64,000 nt of DNA, from contig CM114271.1 of NCBI GenBank assembly GCA_050084515.1, positions 33,046,001 through 33,110,000 on the forward strand. The letters are read 5' to 3'. The notes under the pieces are model-generated. The model searched no databases. It was not told where the DNA came from and saw only the letters and a program-made list of their open reading frames with translations. This DNA comes from Blasia pusilla. Lineage: Eukaryota; Marchantiophyta; Marchantiopsida; Blasiales. Each line of letters opens with the position of its first letter. Positions within the stretch are counted from its first letter, which is position 1. A program made the position numbers and the translations under genes. This document shows positions 11,365-23,233 of this stretch, one piece after another.

Positions 11365-12324
11365 CTAACGCTTGGAGTATTGAGGAGCTTTGCGTGCCTT
11401 CTTCAAACCATACTTCTTTCTCTCCACCACTCTTGAGTCTCGTGTGAGCAAACCCTGCTTCTTTAGAGGATCCCTATTAGCTTGGTTGGCCACAATTAAA
11501 GCGCGAGCAATTCCTAATAGGATGGCCTGTGCTTGTGCAGACAGTCCACCACCCTGTGCTCTTACAATCGTATCATACTTGGATTCATATCCAAGACTGG
11601 CCAGTGGGTACTTCACAGCTTGCAACCACAGGGGGTTTCCTTGCAGGTAATCCTGCACAAACAAAAGGAAGTCACGACACTGCTCCTCGGTCACTCGGCA
11701 AAAAGTAAGACCAACTAAGAGTTTGCACAAGCTACATAACACTTTGGCTCCAGTTCGTAGCCAGTAGTCACAAGTATCCAGCATCAATCCTATCTTAATC
11801 GAGCCACAACCAAGACAAAGATGTGCAAATTCAGCTGTGGAAACGAATCTCCCCAACCAATCTGACAAACTCGTGTTCTCGGTTAAAAGGTAACCAAAAT
11901 TTAAAAAAATGCATCAGAATCAGATCATCGCAAATAAAGCAGCAATTCAACGTACCGTGGCAGTGCGGTTGTTAATGATAATCTGACCCGTGCCGTCCAC
12001 GAGCACCACGCGAGCCACAGCGGTTTTCCTCCTCCCCGTTCCCCACAATCGCGCGGCAGCGAATCCTCCCGGAAGAACACTCTTGACATAGGCTTCCAAA
12101 TCCGCCTCCGACTCCTCTGCCACTGCCGCTCCCGCAGCACAAACCTTCAACGCGGCGCCTCCGGCAGGCCTGGCTCTGAGAGCGGTAGCAATCCGAAATG
12201 CAGGCCTCAAACTCAGGCCATTCTGCGCAGAAAATCGCGATCCCAGTGGCGCAACACTCTTCTCTGAATTCCCCACCACCTGCAAGGACGCGAGCGACGC
12301 CGCTAGCGCTGCCATCGTCGCCAT
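11365..12324 (-). CDS. RPS9: Plastid 30S ribosomal protein S9 (uS9c), nuclear-encoded, two exons
   Basis: This encodes the small-subunit protein S9 of plastid ribosomes; its C-terminal tail reaches the P-site tRNA. Exon 1 is 12324-11956 (123 codons) and exon 2 is 11652-11365 (95 codons plus stop), giving 218 residues. The 303-bp intron has a GTACGT donor and a TTTGTGCAG acceptor in phase 0. Residues 1 to about 50 are Ala/Ser/Arg-rich and poor in acidic residues, a typical chloroplast transit peptide that likely ends before the Glu-rich stretch. The mature part carries the S9 signature [12 protein letters not shown], then the [11 protein letters not shown] block at the exon junction, HGGG-like [12 protein letters not shown], and the universal basic tail [20 protein letters not shown] ending SKR. 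Length and all family blocks are complete, and there are no stops. The ATG used gives [10 protein letters not shown]; a second in-frame ATG three codons on would change little. Confidence 0.96.
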
Positions 12325-12480
12325 AGCTCACCCTTCGACCTCCACTCTGTCACTTCTCCCTCCCTCTCTCCTCTCTCCCCTTCTCTGGTTGCTCTCCGCT
12401 TCCTCCCTATCCACATCACCACGTGCTTCTTTCCCCCCGTACTCGACTTCAAGCTGAGACTCAAAAGCTTGGGCCTAAGG
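12325..12480 (-). promoter_or_regulatory. RPS9 5' flank with G-box
   Basis: On the coding strand, a purine-rich leader (GA/GGA runs, about 12333-12380) precedes the ATG. A perfect CACGTG G-box lies at 12420-12425. G-boxes are common in promoters of light-responsive plastid-protein genes. No TATA box is evident, which is usual for housekeeping plastid genes. The exact transcription start cannot be placed. Confidence 0.5.
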
Positions 12481-12484
12481 CCGA

Positions 12485-15400
12485 GACTCAGACTACGGCG
12501 GAGCCTAAAGGCTAAACCCCGGCCCCCCAGAGATAAGGTTTCAAGGGCCGAGTGCGATTCTGCGCCACTTCTAAGGGTGGGAGTGGAACCGAGTTCAGGG
12601 TTTAAGGACCCGATTCTTCTGTAGAGGACGGGGTTTATGCTAAGGCTGAGTCCAGCTTACTTGCTTCGTTCCTAGACGACCTGGTTCGTGTTGGCCAAAT
12701 GGGATGGGATGTGTTGTCGTTTAGTAGGGATTGTCATGGGGAGAGATAAACAGAAAATTCATAAATGGTGAGAATATATAATTTGAGATAGATGGATGGA
12801 AATGGAAAATGGTGTCAAATGACATTTCAAATTTAGAATATTTGATTGATTTTTTTTACAATATTTTGGGCCATGGAGGTGTGATGTGGAATTTTGTCCC
12901 GTTGAAAAAATTATTTAATATTTATGGCAAACCCAATACATGGAGATTATTATTTTAGGGAATATGTCATAATTCAAGAGTTTAAAATGCAAGAAGAAAG
13001 ACTTGGATGGTGGTGCCCGAGCCGGGGGGAGGATGAGGAGCACTAGCAAAGAAGATGGAATATCGTTAGATGTTTTGCTAGTAACTATTCCAAACCTATA
13101 CCAATTTTTTTAAATCTTAGATTTAATTTGTTCGTCTATTCAAGTTTTAATTTTAGTTCTTTCTTTTTCCAACTTATGTTGTGGTTTTCCAACATTCTTG
13201 GGATCTTTGGACTTCCTCCTCTCATAAGTATGCGTGTAGATCCTTAAACGTAATTTCACACATAGTACTCTTTTTATTGTGTGGTTGTCGATTACAATTG
13301 AATGAAAGGGTTCCTCTTGGTTTTCTCAATCTTTTGTTACAATTTGGCCTAATATTACAAACTCATTTATTTATCTTAATCATCGATGAACAATCCACCT
13401 CCTTACTTATATGGCTTTGCATGCCCTCATCCAATCATAACCTTTCCTCCCGGTTCTCCTTCTCATTGTATATCTCATCATATTCCTCCCACTACTCATA
13501 CATCGATTACACTTTCTATATTTCTTCCCTATCCTCCTCATATCTCTTATCCATCCCTTCCCAAGTTCCCAATCATCAAAAACTCGATCTATTACTATTG
13601 AATCCGACTACTTTGTCATCCTCACATAGCTTATTTGAACCCTTGCTTAGCTTCCAACTCCCATCTTTTCTATCCTTATTCTTCTTCTTCCTCCTTCCCC
13701 AACTTACTTACCCCAACATGGTCATTTATCATCATCTCATGTGATGTTGAGTATGTTCTCCTTCATGCCTTCCCTTAACAATCAACCCACCTACTCTTGA
13801 TTTTACCATCTATGTCGAAGGTGTTCGAGTTCTTGGTATCCTAATTGGCTTCATAGATTATATATCCTATTTCTTGATTGAGGCCCTTCTAAAATATAAA
13901 GAATGGATTAATTAGTTACATCATCTAGGGAATCCCCAAATTTCTGATGGGAATATCTCCCGATTTTTTCTACGATGTCCGTCCTACCTTCTTCGCACTT
14001 GTCCTCCCACCGTTGTTACATTGATCGGTTTCTTTTGACACTTCTATTATGGCACCTTTTCTTCAATTTCTTCATGTGAAATACAATTAAGGGAGATGAT
14101 AGTGTCTTGGCTTTGCGAAAAAATATCTTGCCTAGTTCTTTTAGAGGTGTGGGGTATTCCTCTACAATTGCATCCACACGAGTAGTGTTTTGGGGTAGTT
14201 GGCCTCTGATCGCTCAAATCATGACTTCAAGGTTTCTCCAAGGAAATGCATCCATCTTGATGGATCATGTGGGCCATATAGAGAAGTGAGATATATTATT
14301 CCAGCAACATTTGAGATATATCTAGACTCTTCTTCCACTTACCACACAAGGAATTCTACCTCCTTTCAATCAATTGATTACATAAGGACTTTCTCTACTG
14401 CAAAGTTGTCTCCAAGAATTTGCACCATATTCATCGAGCTTGTCTATATTCATGTGTGGGTACTAGAGTAGGAGGTTTGGCTTATTGCAAATATTATTAT
14501 TCTTCCATTTTTTCTTCCACGGAGTATATTCTCGATAGCTTTGCAGTTACGCCTTGGGCTTCTTCATTCTTCTCTTCTAGGTATGTCTAATTGTGTATGT
14601 TGGGAGCCCATTGATGCAAAGAATATCCACATTCTCTAATGTACCCATAGTGGTGAACGAATGGCATCCCATGATGTAATTAGAGAGGCAATAGCATCAG
14701 CAGCTCGTATAGAATAGTACACCTTTAGATGAGAGTAACTACATGTCTTACACAAGCAACATCTCATCGACAATTTAATCTTGTTATGCCCCAATCTAGC
14801 TTTCTTCTATTGGGTCATGTGGTGGTTGTTGATTCAACACATTATGACTTGATGTGTTGGGTTGCACATACTAAAGGTTCCACAATTGACGTAGCGCCAA
14901 GAATTAAGGAATAAAGTTATATTGTGAGACATATGACCTAGAGATTCATTCTTTGTACAAAGGAAATTTTTACCACTTACGTATGTCTTTTGTTACTTTC
15001 TTGAAATATGTGCTCCCCACTCGCTTCAAAATCATCAACTCATCCCTTCTTCATAGTAATTTTCTCTCCATTGTCACTACTCATTTTTTACAATGCACCG
15101 CGGTGATATGAAAACATGCACAAGCATTGGTGAGCCGTAGTAGTTGGTGGTCACTCCTCTCATCATCCATTCACATCTAACCAAAATTGCAAAGATCCAA
15201 GTCTATAATGCCCACGCTAGCGGGAACACGAGAAACAAATCATAATAACATATCTAAGGAAAAGAGATTTGGATATATATATATCCAAATCTCTTTTATA
15301 GGACACTACTTTGAGGATCCTACAGTTCAAGGTGACTCCCAATCCAAGATGAATGTTTGGGTCCTGCTCCAAAAGTTGTTGGCAACTTGGATTGTGATCC

Positions 15401-16555
15401 CATAGATGTAGACTCCGGAGATCTAGGTAGTAGTTCTGTGGGTTCAACTCCAAAAGTCCTAGATGATTGTGTATAAGTTGACCCATGGGAATTTGGTGGC
15501 GTTTGTGTGGATCTAACTGAGGAAATGCCTATATATTTATATTTATATTTATTTATATTCTCGACAGCCAAGATTGGAGAGGAGTTGAATCTAGGAAGAG
15601 TGGTTGCCAAATAGGTGAGAACCGGATTTGGAACGTAACAGCGTTTGGGTTTTTATTGTATTTTGGACCATAACTTTTATTCTTGAGATGCGTTTGAAAC
15701 AAGTAAAGAGGCATTGGAAAGCTTATGTAAAGTTGGTTCCAACGCATCAAAGATTTCAAAAAAGGCATAAGCAAATGTTGAGAAACTGCCCAAAATGACA
15801 ATATAGGGAGTTGGGTTGAAGGCCAAAAAAAAGGGTTCGAGAGTCTTTTCCCAAAGATAGGGGAGGCGGAGAATCCCTTAAGTAATAGTAGGGGGAAGGG
15901 TCTCCAAGAGGGTTTGGGATTCGAACACCACTTTGGGGCACAACAAGACGAACGAAGGGCTTATTAAACCCGACCAAGAGGTGGAAAATGCTAGAACAAA
16001 TTTGTCGAGAAGTTGTGAGTTCTTTTTCGGCCTCTTATTTTCGTTCTCTTCGCTGCTTAGACAAGCTCAGAGAATAAAATACGAAAAAACAAGGCCTTGT
16101 TTTTTGATGCTTTCCCGTGTTTTTTTGCAATTTTTTTGTTCAACTATGTTTCAAGCAAGCTGCATTATAAACATAAGTAAGAAACCGCCCGCTTGGGCTT
16201 TAGCCCGTATTAAAAATATATATATATGTATATAGAAGTCGCTTAGATTTCAATTATTTTCATTTTTATTGCCAAAAAAGGCACGGAGTGTTCTGTGTAA
16301 AGCGTCCCACTATCCTCGCGGGGAAAGCCCAAGGGGTATTGTAGCATGTAGGTGAGAAGGGGAACACGGCGTGAAACCGATAACGCTAAGTCTACGCGCT
16401 GCTCTTTACTTTAGAAAAGTTTATGTGAACGCCCACGAAAGCACCAATACCTACTACCAGCTCGTCCTGGGACCAATCGGCCAATGGATTCACAGCACCC
16501 TGGGGAATATCCGGTCCGGGTCACAGCCGCTCACATAATGGATTGAGAGTTTGGC
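12485..16555. other. Unassigned DNA, mainly AT-rich
   Basis: No transposon or gene domain was recognised. The 187-codon open frame at 13181-13744 is pyrimidine-rich low-complexity sequence and is not credible as a gene. The 15.6-16.5 kb part is less AT-rich and differs in texture from its surroundings; its origin is not identified. A perfect palindrome lies at 15260. Confidence 0.4.
15260..15297. repeat. 38-bp perfect palindrome
   Basis: Two 19-nt arms (left AAAAGAGATTTGGATATAT) abut with no spacer, giving a perfect inverted repeat with a TA-rich centre. Confidence 0.9.
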
Positions 16556-16559
16556 ATTG

Positions 16560-16957
16560 GGATTCTAAACTCGAACCAAGTCCAATATAGTGGATTTCGG
16601 AGGCCACTTTTGGATTCCAACCCCGACTAATTTAAGTGGGTCTTGGGTTAGGGGCTAATGCAAGGTCCACTAGATAGTTGGGACCGTTAGGCGTGTGAAC
16701 GTTGTTTTAGGTGCCTAGACTATCCAGAAAGTCTATCCCAAGTCTCAAAAGACTTGCCTGTGTTGGGAAGTGAGGAATTAGGAAGGTTGAGCTTGATGAA
16801 ATGTCGAGTCGAGAACTCACTAGGTTGGAAGGGTGATTGACCTAAACTAGACTAATGTGAGTGTGTTTGGGAGTATATCAGTAGTGAGAGTGTGTCTTAC
16901 TAAAAGTAAGCTTTCGCAATACTAGAGACTGACGTTAAAAGGAGTAGACGCACGACA
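16560..16957 (+). repeat. LTR-like repeat, family A, copy 2 (R/U5-like part)
   Basis: This matches 24120-24570 block by block: 'gaaccaagtcca', 'tagttgggaccgt', 'agaaagtctatcccaagtct', 'ttgggaagtgaggaattagg', 'ctaatgtgagtgtgtttgg', 'aagctttcgcaata', 'aggagtagacgcacgacat'. It ends in GACA like the other copies. The left half of the repeat (U3) is not evident here. Confidence 0.6.
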
Positions 16958-16989
16958 TTTACCTCCCAACCAAGCTTCAAAATTCCATT

Positions 16990-17932
16990 TTTTTCTAATT
17001 TTTATGTACAATGAAATAAACATGGAGAAGAGGTTGGGGGGGGAGGGGGGGGACTTGGAAAATTTTAGGGAGATTGAGAAAAAAAAATCCTAGTAACATC
17101 TTAAAAATGATGAATTTTGCATTCACTAAATTATCGAACCTCTAGGGGCACTTCCAAATCATAAGAGCCTATGAGTTATTATATTTTCTTATTGCACATA
17201 TCACGATGGAAATATTATATGTAGTATAGTATCATATATTTCTATGGATTTCTATAATTAATAATATATTATTAATTAATTATTAATCTTACTTTAGATT
17301 TATGAGCAAGTTATAGATTAGAATGCATGTATGATTGGTATGCTATTTTAACTCTTTTTCCCATGAGAGAAAGATTGACTTTTTATTTAATATCTTTATA
17401 TTTTTAGATTTCAATAGATAAGAAAATTTATTATTGTCATCTGTATCTTTTTATTTAGCAAAAACTTGACATCAAACCAACATTTATAAGAAAAGGATTT
17501 TCATATATTATGTTGAATGATCTATGAAAGTTGAATTTTTTTCATAGAAGAATGTACCAAGAGAATAAATATGTATTAGATACTATTTTATATTATATCC
17601 TGAGAGAAATTTATAATATTTATCAGGTATCACTAGAAGAGATGACATGAGACTCATATTTCCAAGTCATATTTTCATTGCAAAAGAATCTACCACAAAT
17701 AGAAGGATGAATCAAATTTCATATGACAATGTAATAAATTTTATTATAACTTGTAAAAAGAGAAACCAATAGAGAGAATGGGAGATTAGGCATCTTACTT
17801 TATAGTTTATCCACCTTGGAGATTAAGCAAACATTGATTTGTTTCATTGAAAAAAATCGGAATGTATGACGTTATGAAAATGCATATGTAAGCCCATGTT
17901 GCGTCAAACTTGTTTCTACTTCTTAGTAAAGA

Positions 17933-17972
<40 letters not shown>

Positions 17973-19435
17973 CAAAAGATTAGGTTATGAAGATTAGATT
18001 CTAAGGTTTGAGATTTAAAGTGGTTAACCTACAAAAGTACACACATCATTTCCATGCCAATCATAACACTTTGTGGATATTCATATATCATGTGGATCGC
18101 TAGTGTTCAAATGATGATTTTGTAGTTGAACTATAATTTATTATTTATGCTACAAGGAGAGAAATGTATTTAGAAGTATGGAATACTACTATGATGACAC
18201 ATCACCCATTTCATATTTAAGAAGCTATAGTATCTATACATTAACTTTAATAAATAAGAAAGAATCAAACATAAGCATCTTACATTCTCAACAGAAGATA
18301 ATCATAAGATTGGCCATAAAAATTTTCAACAAGAATAAATAGAACCCAAAAATCTTAGTTACATCTTCTATTTTGTTATTCTTCTCATAAGAAGAAAATA
18401 CGTTTTGAAATAATTTTTATGTTGTAGACAATCTATCAACCATTGCCTCAACGTTAAAAAGAAATGAAGTTTTGAATTTCATATATCATAATGAATATTT
18501 TGTACGAACAAGTGGTAAAGTGGAAATCATATCATCCTTTCTAATCATCTCTACTATTTGTAGAGAATATCCATAAATTATGAGGATTATCTTTCAGGAA
18601 ATTTTTTTATAAATATTTGTTAAGTTCCTAGGTTCTAGTATATAATTTTTATTGATTAAAAGGCTATAATACATGAGTTAAGAATTTTAGATATGCAAGA
18701 GAACTGGATTTTTTCAAGTTTTTATAATTTTTGGCAATTAAATGGCATTTATTAATCTCAATTGTAAATTTTAATTTCCTTAAACTATATATTAATAAGG
18801 ATTTATTTATTCATGATAAGTTTATTTCAAATTTAATATTTATATAAATAAGGAAATAATTTTATAGAAAATATAAGAAGTATAATCTTACTAGGAATTA
18901 ATTGAAATATGGACAAGATTTGTAATTGTAAGAAAATTTGATATCGTGTAAAATAATATCTTTCCCTTCTCATTAAAGGTTAATTACTATTAAAATCCAA
19001 TTAAAGATAAGAAAAAACCTATTCATAGCAAATCTAGTGTGTTAACTCAATATTAGGGGCATTATTACACATCATACATCACTCTCATGAGCATCCATAA
19101 TCACACACATTTGGAACACACCATATTCTCGGCCACTCTTAGTATGATGGTATGTATATAATATGCACACATATTACCACATTGAGAAACCCATAATAAA
19201 ATTAGCTAAGAAATCCTCAGTCTTTGATTTCTTGAAATCCATTGAGCCAAACCCATCCTCTATCTTAGGAAGTTTAGATTGCACACCTAATTGATAACAT
19301 TTTTTCCCTCGTTTTTCCCTTGTTGGTGCTTAATAGGATCAACCATGGATAGATGAGCATCTCCAAGCCCTCATCGCTATATAACCCTACAAAAACCTCC
19401 CAAGGTGATATGTACATGTAGGTTACCCTACATGC
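16990..19435. other. Very AT-rich DNA, no gene seen
   Basis: Long A/T runs and no recognisable coding domain on either strand. It includes a (GA)17 tract at 17937-17970 and an imperfect G-run at about 17036-17052. Confidence 0.5.
17937..17970. repeat. (GA)17 microsatellite
   Basis: An uninterrupted GA dinucleotide tract of 34 bp. Confidence 0.95.
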
Positions 19436-19439
19436 ATAA

Positions 19440-19930
19440 GTCTAAACTAAACCACCTCCATACAAACTCCTGATAACTCTCTTGAAAAAATGCAGTATTC
19501 CCTAAAAACGTCATCTTCACTCCCTAATCATCAGACTTAATAGCTCATAGATGATTCTATTGAAAACATTAAAGTGATACCTCATATTTATGTCGTCTTT
19601 CATACACAAAGTATATAAATTCTACTTCAAGAACAACCAACTTGTCAAAGATTTCGTAATGTATATGCTCTAGAACTTGGCCCACAATTTGGGCATAAAA
19701 TCTTCATTCATGATATCATACAACACCTCATTTGCAAGACTCAAACGAATTGTTTTAATAGCTCTCAAATCGATATTATCCCACTCTATAGCAATCTTGT
19801 CCATGAGTATTTTCTCCAACGCCTTGTGTAGTCCTCATTGAACCACCAAATCTCTTATCTTTAATTGCCATAAGCCAAAAAAAATCTTCCCGTCAAATTT
19901 TTCCTCTAAAACTTCGAATAAATATTTCTT
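19440..19930 (-). pseudogene. Degenerate copia gag fragment
   Basis: Translating the minus strand across stops and shifts gives the hallmark order of copia capsid (UBN2/DUF4219-type) proteins: a LEEKFDGKIFFGLWQLKIRD block near 19905, then a DLRAIKTIRLSLANEVLYDI block near 19770, then a KLWAKF block near 19680. A weak FNRIIYEL block follows below 19580. Several in-frame stops are present, so it cannot make a full capsid. No matching protease, integrase or RT follows at lower coordinates, so it is an isolated fragment. Confidence 0.7.
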
Positions 19931-19999
19931 GCCCTTACAAAGTTTCCTAGCCTAAGCTCTAATGCCCATTCTTTGAAGAAATTGGAAAATCACTCAAAC

Positions 20000-21230
20000 A
20001 AATCATGGATGATAGAATTGGTTCAATCCTATCTAGAAGTCATATCCACAGTCAACCACTCTCGGAATTCAATATACAATGGGTTGTACATATTATATAT
20101 TGCAAACTTTCCAAAACTCTCTCTAATATCTAAATTTGTGCCCACAAAATAACACTAAACCCTAATGTGGCTTCAATAAAATAGCCAAAAGAAATATGTG
20201 TATTGTACCACGGGGGCGAGACACTTCGCCTTAGTGGGGGGAGGGAGGGCTAAGAAATTTCCCATCTCTTCTATCACATTTTTTATATCCAATCGAAAAG
20301 TATCTATAGGGTGCCTTCGAGGAGATCATTTGGCTTAGAGATTTAATTGAGGACCATATCCGTGGAGAGGATACACCTACAACTCATACTCCTACTGAGA
20401 GAAGTGTCATACTACTTGCATTGTTTCATGGAGGAAAGGTGCCTTATGGGATTGGAATGAGGAGCATTGGCAATTAGCATACGAACATGTGTGAATGGTA
20501 GGGAGTAAGACCTTTGCGCAAAACAAACATAGGTCAAACGATCTTGAGGTAGTATGAGTGTTACGTTGTCACCCTTAGATATCTCACTAATGGCGCAACA
20601 CATTCAATTTGAGGGTGTGAGGGTGATGGATCTTTTTGGAGGGGTCAACATTGGGTTTGTTATTGTGCCAACCTAGCTAGTGTTGAGTGCAATAGTGTGT
20701 GTATTTTAGTACTTTCCATACGTGTCACACTCCAACAAGTGACACAGTTGTAACTACATTTTCCTATTTGCAACCCCCATCGGTCTTGAAGAGTTATTAG
20801 AGTTTCTTACTGAAGAACATTTTCTTGCTGGTAGCATAGGACTTATATTGCATAGAGACCATTGATTTAGTCATAATAGGTTGGCTATCTCAGGACTAGT
20901 TGAGTGGTGGAAGAGAAGGTGATTTTGGAGACTCTCCATCTAGATTATTTAGGGAGATGTTGAGGATCTTGCAGCATTTCCAAGGGCATCAATCTCATTC
21001 ACGAACTTACATGTTGGAGAATGTACCAATTTTGGATGATTCTCGTTCATAAGTGGCCATTGGAGACGATGTTACACCAAATGTGTGCTTGGATCGGACC
21101 AACAATATTTTTGGATGTATCAACCATATTTTCATGAACACGTTTGCACATAAGTAGTATTGCAAGCATAGTGGGTGCCAAAGAATGGGATTGGATCCTA
21201 CAATGAGCCAGACTATATATTCATGTGGGA
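20000..21230. other. Unassigned DNA, no gene seen
   Basis: No domain was recognised. The only minus-strand open frame (20412-20603) is short and unremarkable. It could be decayed transposon sequence. Confidence 0.4.
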
Positions 21231-21236
21231 GGAAAC

Positions 21237-21536
21237 CAAGGTTTCATATGGACAAAGTCCATGTCCATGGATTTACGTCCATCATATAGAAAGACTTATC
21301 CATATGGGCACTATCTTTCCCTTCTTGTTCATCCCCCCCACTTGCCTTCGTGATCTGCACTTTCTCATTTTTTCCTCCTCCAATATCCACTCCCTCCCCC
21401 TTTATTGCCCCGCCCACCCTTACCTTGCCCTTCACCATGAACTATAAGTGTAGGCCTACTTTTTGTAATCCATGTCCGTGGACATGTCCAAACATATATG
21501 TCTTAAGAATGGACTTGTCCATTTTTGGATCAAGTG
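21237..21536 (-). mobile_element. Mutator-like MITE, copy 1 (degraded end)
   Basis: This is a reverse-orientation relative of the elements at 21827 and 53012. Its left end CAAGGTTTCATATGGACAAA matches their right ends read backwards. The interior shows the same CT-rich core (on this strand) and 'gtccatgtccatgg' subterminal block, and the far end reads CTTGTCCATTTTTGG. The expected terminal bases and a 9-bp flanking duplication are not evident, so the end is mutated or rearranged. It has no coding capacity. Confidence 0.65.
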
Positions 21537-21826
21537 ATAAGTCAGTATGGCAAACCAATGGAGGTTTTGATAGACTAGGATAAAGAGTTTTATGGTGAGT
21601 TTCAAGCTTTTTATGATTAGGCCTCGATGGACCACCATTGTACCACACCACTTTGCGAATGGTGGAGATGGTGAAGACGGATTTACACAAGTATAACTTG
21701 CAAGATTCAAGATTGGGGTTTGCATACGATTGGGGCCTATGATTTCCATGGTTGGCAATAAGATATAGAGTAAGTACACGAGCATCTTGGTGTGTTTCTC
21801 ACTTTCTTTCTTTTTGCTTTATGAGC

Positions 21827-22156
21827 ATGGTTGCACAAAAAATGGACAAGTTTGTCCCTATGACAAACATAGACAAACACGTCTAGATATATCCACGGAT
21901 ACAGATTGTAAGAGTTGAGGCCCATACTTATAGGTAATGGTAGAAATCAAGGTGGCGGCCAGTAGGGCAATAAGAGGGAAGGGAGTGGAAATGGAGGGAG
22001 GAAGAAATAGGAAAGTGCAAAACACGGAACGTAGTGGGGGAATTGAGAAAGAAGGGGGAGGCGGGGCATATATGGAAAAGTCCCTCCATATAACAAATGT
22101 AAGTCCACGGATATGGATATTTCCATGGACATTGAATTTGTCCACATGCAACCTTG
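21827..22156 (+). mobile_element. Mutator-like MITE, copy 2, with 9-bp target duplication
   Basis: This 330-bp non-coding element starts ATGGTTGCAC and ends GTCCACATGCAACCTTG, imperfect inverted ends. It is flanked on both sides by the identical 9-mer TTTATGAGC (21818-21826 and 22157-22165). A 9-bp duplication is the signature of Mutator-type transposase, and the size and lack of coding make it a MITE. The centre is purine-rich. The subterminal part has repeated GTCCACGGAYATGGA-type words that may be transposase-binding sites. Confidence 0.85.
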
Positions 22157-22599
22157 TTTATGAGCAAGAGTCTGATTTACGTGCAACCATTCGTCGGGAA
22201 ATTAAATTTGTGAGGTGTTTAACCTTGATGATGTTGATACGTGGGTGCAACCTTGTTCTCCGTGGATTAAGTTGTTTCAAATATTGACGCCGATGTCATT
22301 CGAGAACTTGGCTAATGCGTAACATCGAGACACCTTGAGATAAACAACTATTCGAGGAGGATCGAGGTTATTGACTCCTAAACTAGAGGTTTTGTTAGGG
22401 AGACTATGTCTACTATCAGTAGACGTCACATATAACATTAGATGTTATAGTAGGGCGCACCATCTTGAGAGTGCCTGAGGTATTGTCATCCTCTCTTTTC
22501 TTATTGAAAGATTGTGATAGTATGATTTGGAAGGTAGCTATCCAAAGTTAGAGGAACTTAACCACCATTAAGGGGGCGATTGGATATATATTTTTTGGT

Positions 22600-22725
22600 A
22601 TACGATTGATTCTCTATGTCTATAGATATCATGAGTGAGTATGGTATATTGTGTTTATGTATGTGTGGATGATGGCAACGATGTATGTGGTATAATAATG
22701 TATATGCATACGACAATTATCATAT
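22600..22725 (-). repeat. LTR-start fragment, minus orientation
   Basis: Read on the minus strand, it begins TGTCGTATGCATATACATTA at about 22720 and continues with 'ccacatacatcgttgccatc' and 'actcactcatgatatcta'. The same series occurs on the minus strand at 24962 and in related form at 50977. It is a detached piece of that LTR family. Confidence 0.5.
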
Positions 22726-22729
22726 CTTT

Positions 22730-23190
22730 TATAAGTGATCAAGGAGTATCTATAGGGTATATTTAAGGAGATTAAAGGAAAACCTCGAGAGGTCAATGAT
22801 GATCTATTGAGGACTAGGATAACCTTAGAGAACATGTTTCCCCTTATTTGGACTCATTTGGAGGTATATTAAGGAACTTATTCGAAGAATTTCCATTCCA
22901 TTTCTAAAAGCGATCTTTGAACCCCTACTACGTGTCACAACCCTCAAAGGTAAAAAATCAGATATAACATTAGAACTCTAGTGGAATCACACTAGGATCA
23001 ATGCCCGTCATAATATCTAGAATGAGACATGAATTGTAAGCAAGACACAAACCTTATTGGGCATTTAAAGTGATGATGGTTGTGACCTAGTAGAATAAGA
23101 CCAAATGCCAAACACCACTTAAGAGGGCTCAAGCCCAAAATAGTTGGGTGCCAAGGGGATTGCAACCTCACTTGGAACTTAGGGATTCTC
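22730..23190. other. Unassigned repeat-rich DNA
   Basis: No coding domain was seen. Short phrases here recur upstream of the family A repeats, suggesting retrotransposon-derived sequence, but no element boundary can be drawn. Confidence 0.35.
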
Positions 23191-23192
23191 CA

Positions 23193-23233
23193 CGTTTGAG
23201 GTCATATCGGCTATACCGATATGACCTCAAACG
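23193..23233. repeat. 41-bp hairpin palindrome
   Basis: Two perfect 18-nt arms (left CGTTTGAGGTCATATCGG) surround a CTATA loop. The left arm resembles a sequence near 1591 ('gtttgagattataacggcta') in the family A neighbourhood, while the right arm looks like a secondary inverted copy. Confidence 0.9.

Noticed and set aside
11390-11650. Plus-strand frame over RPS9 exon 2
   Set aside because: Antisense shadow of a conserved exon.
11972-12331. 119-codon minus-strand frame overlapping RPS9 exon 1
   Set aside because: It is an out-of-frame shadow of the well-supported RPS9 reading frame.
13181-13744. 187-codon plus-strand frame
   Set aside because: Leu/Ser-rich from a pyrimidine-rich stretch; no domain, splice or promoter support.
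15915-15935. Possible tRNA B box (GTTCGAATCC on the minus strand)
   Set aside because: No A box or cloverleaf could be placed around it.
21838-22160. Open frames on both strands over the MITE
   Set aside because: They arise from the purine-rich core of a non-coding element and recur at every copy.
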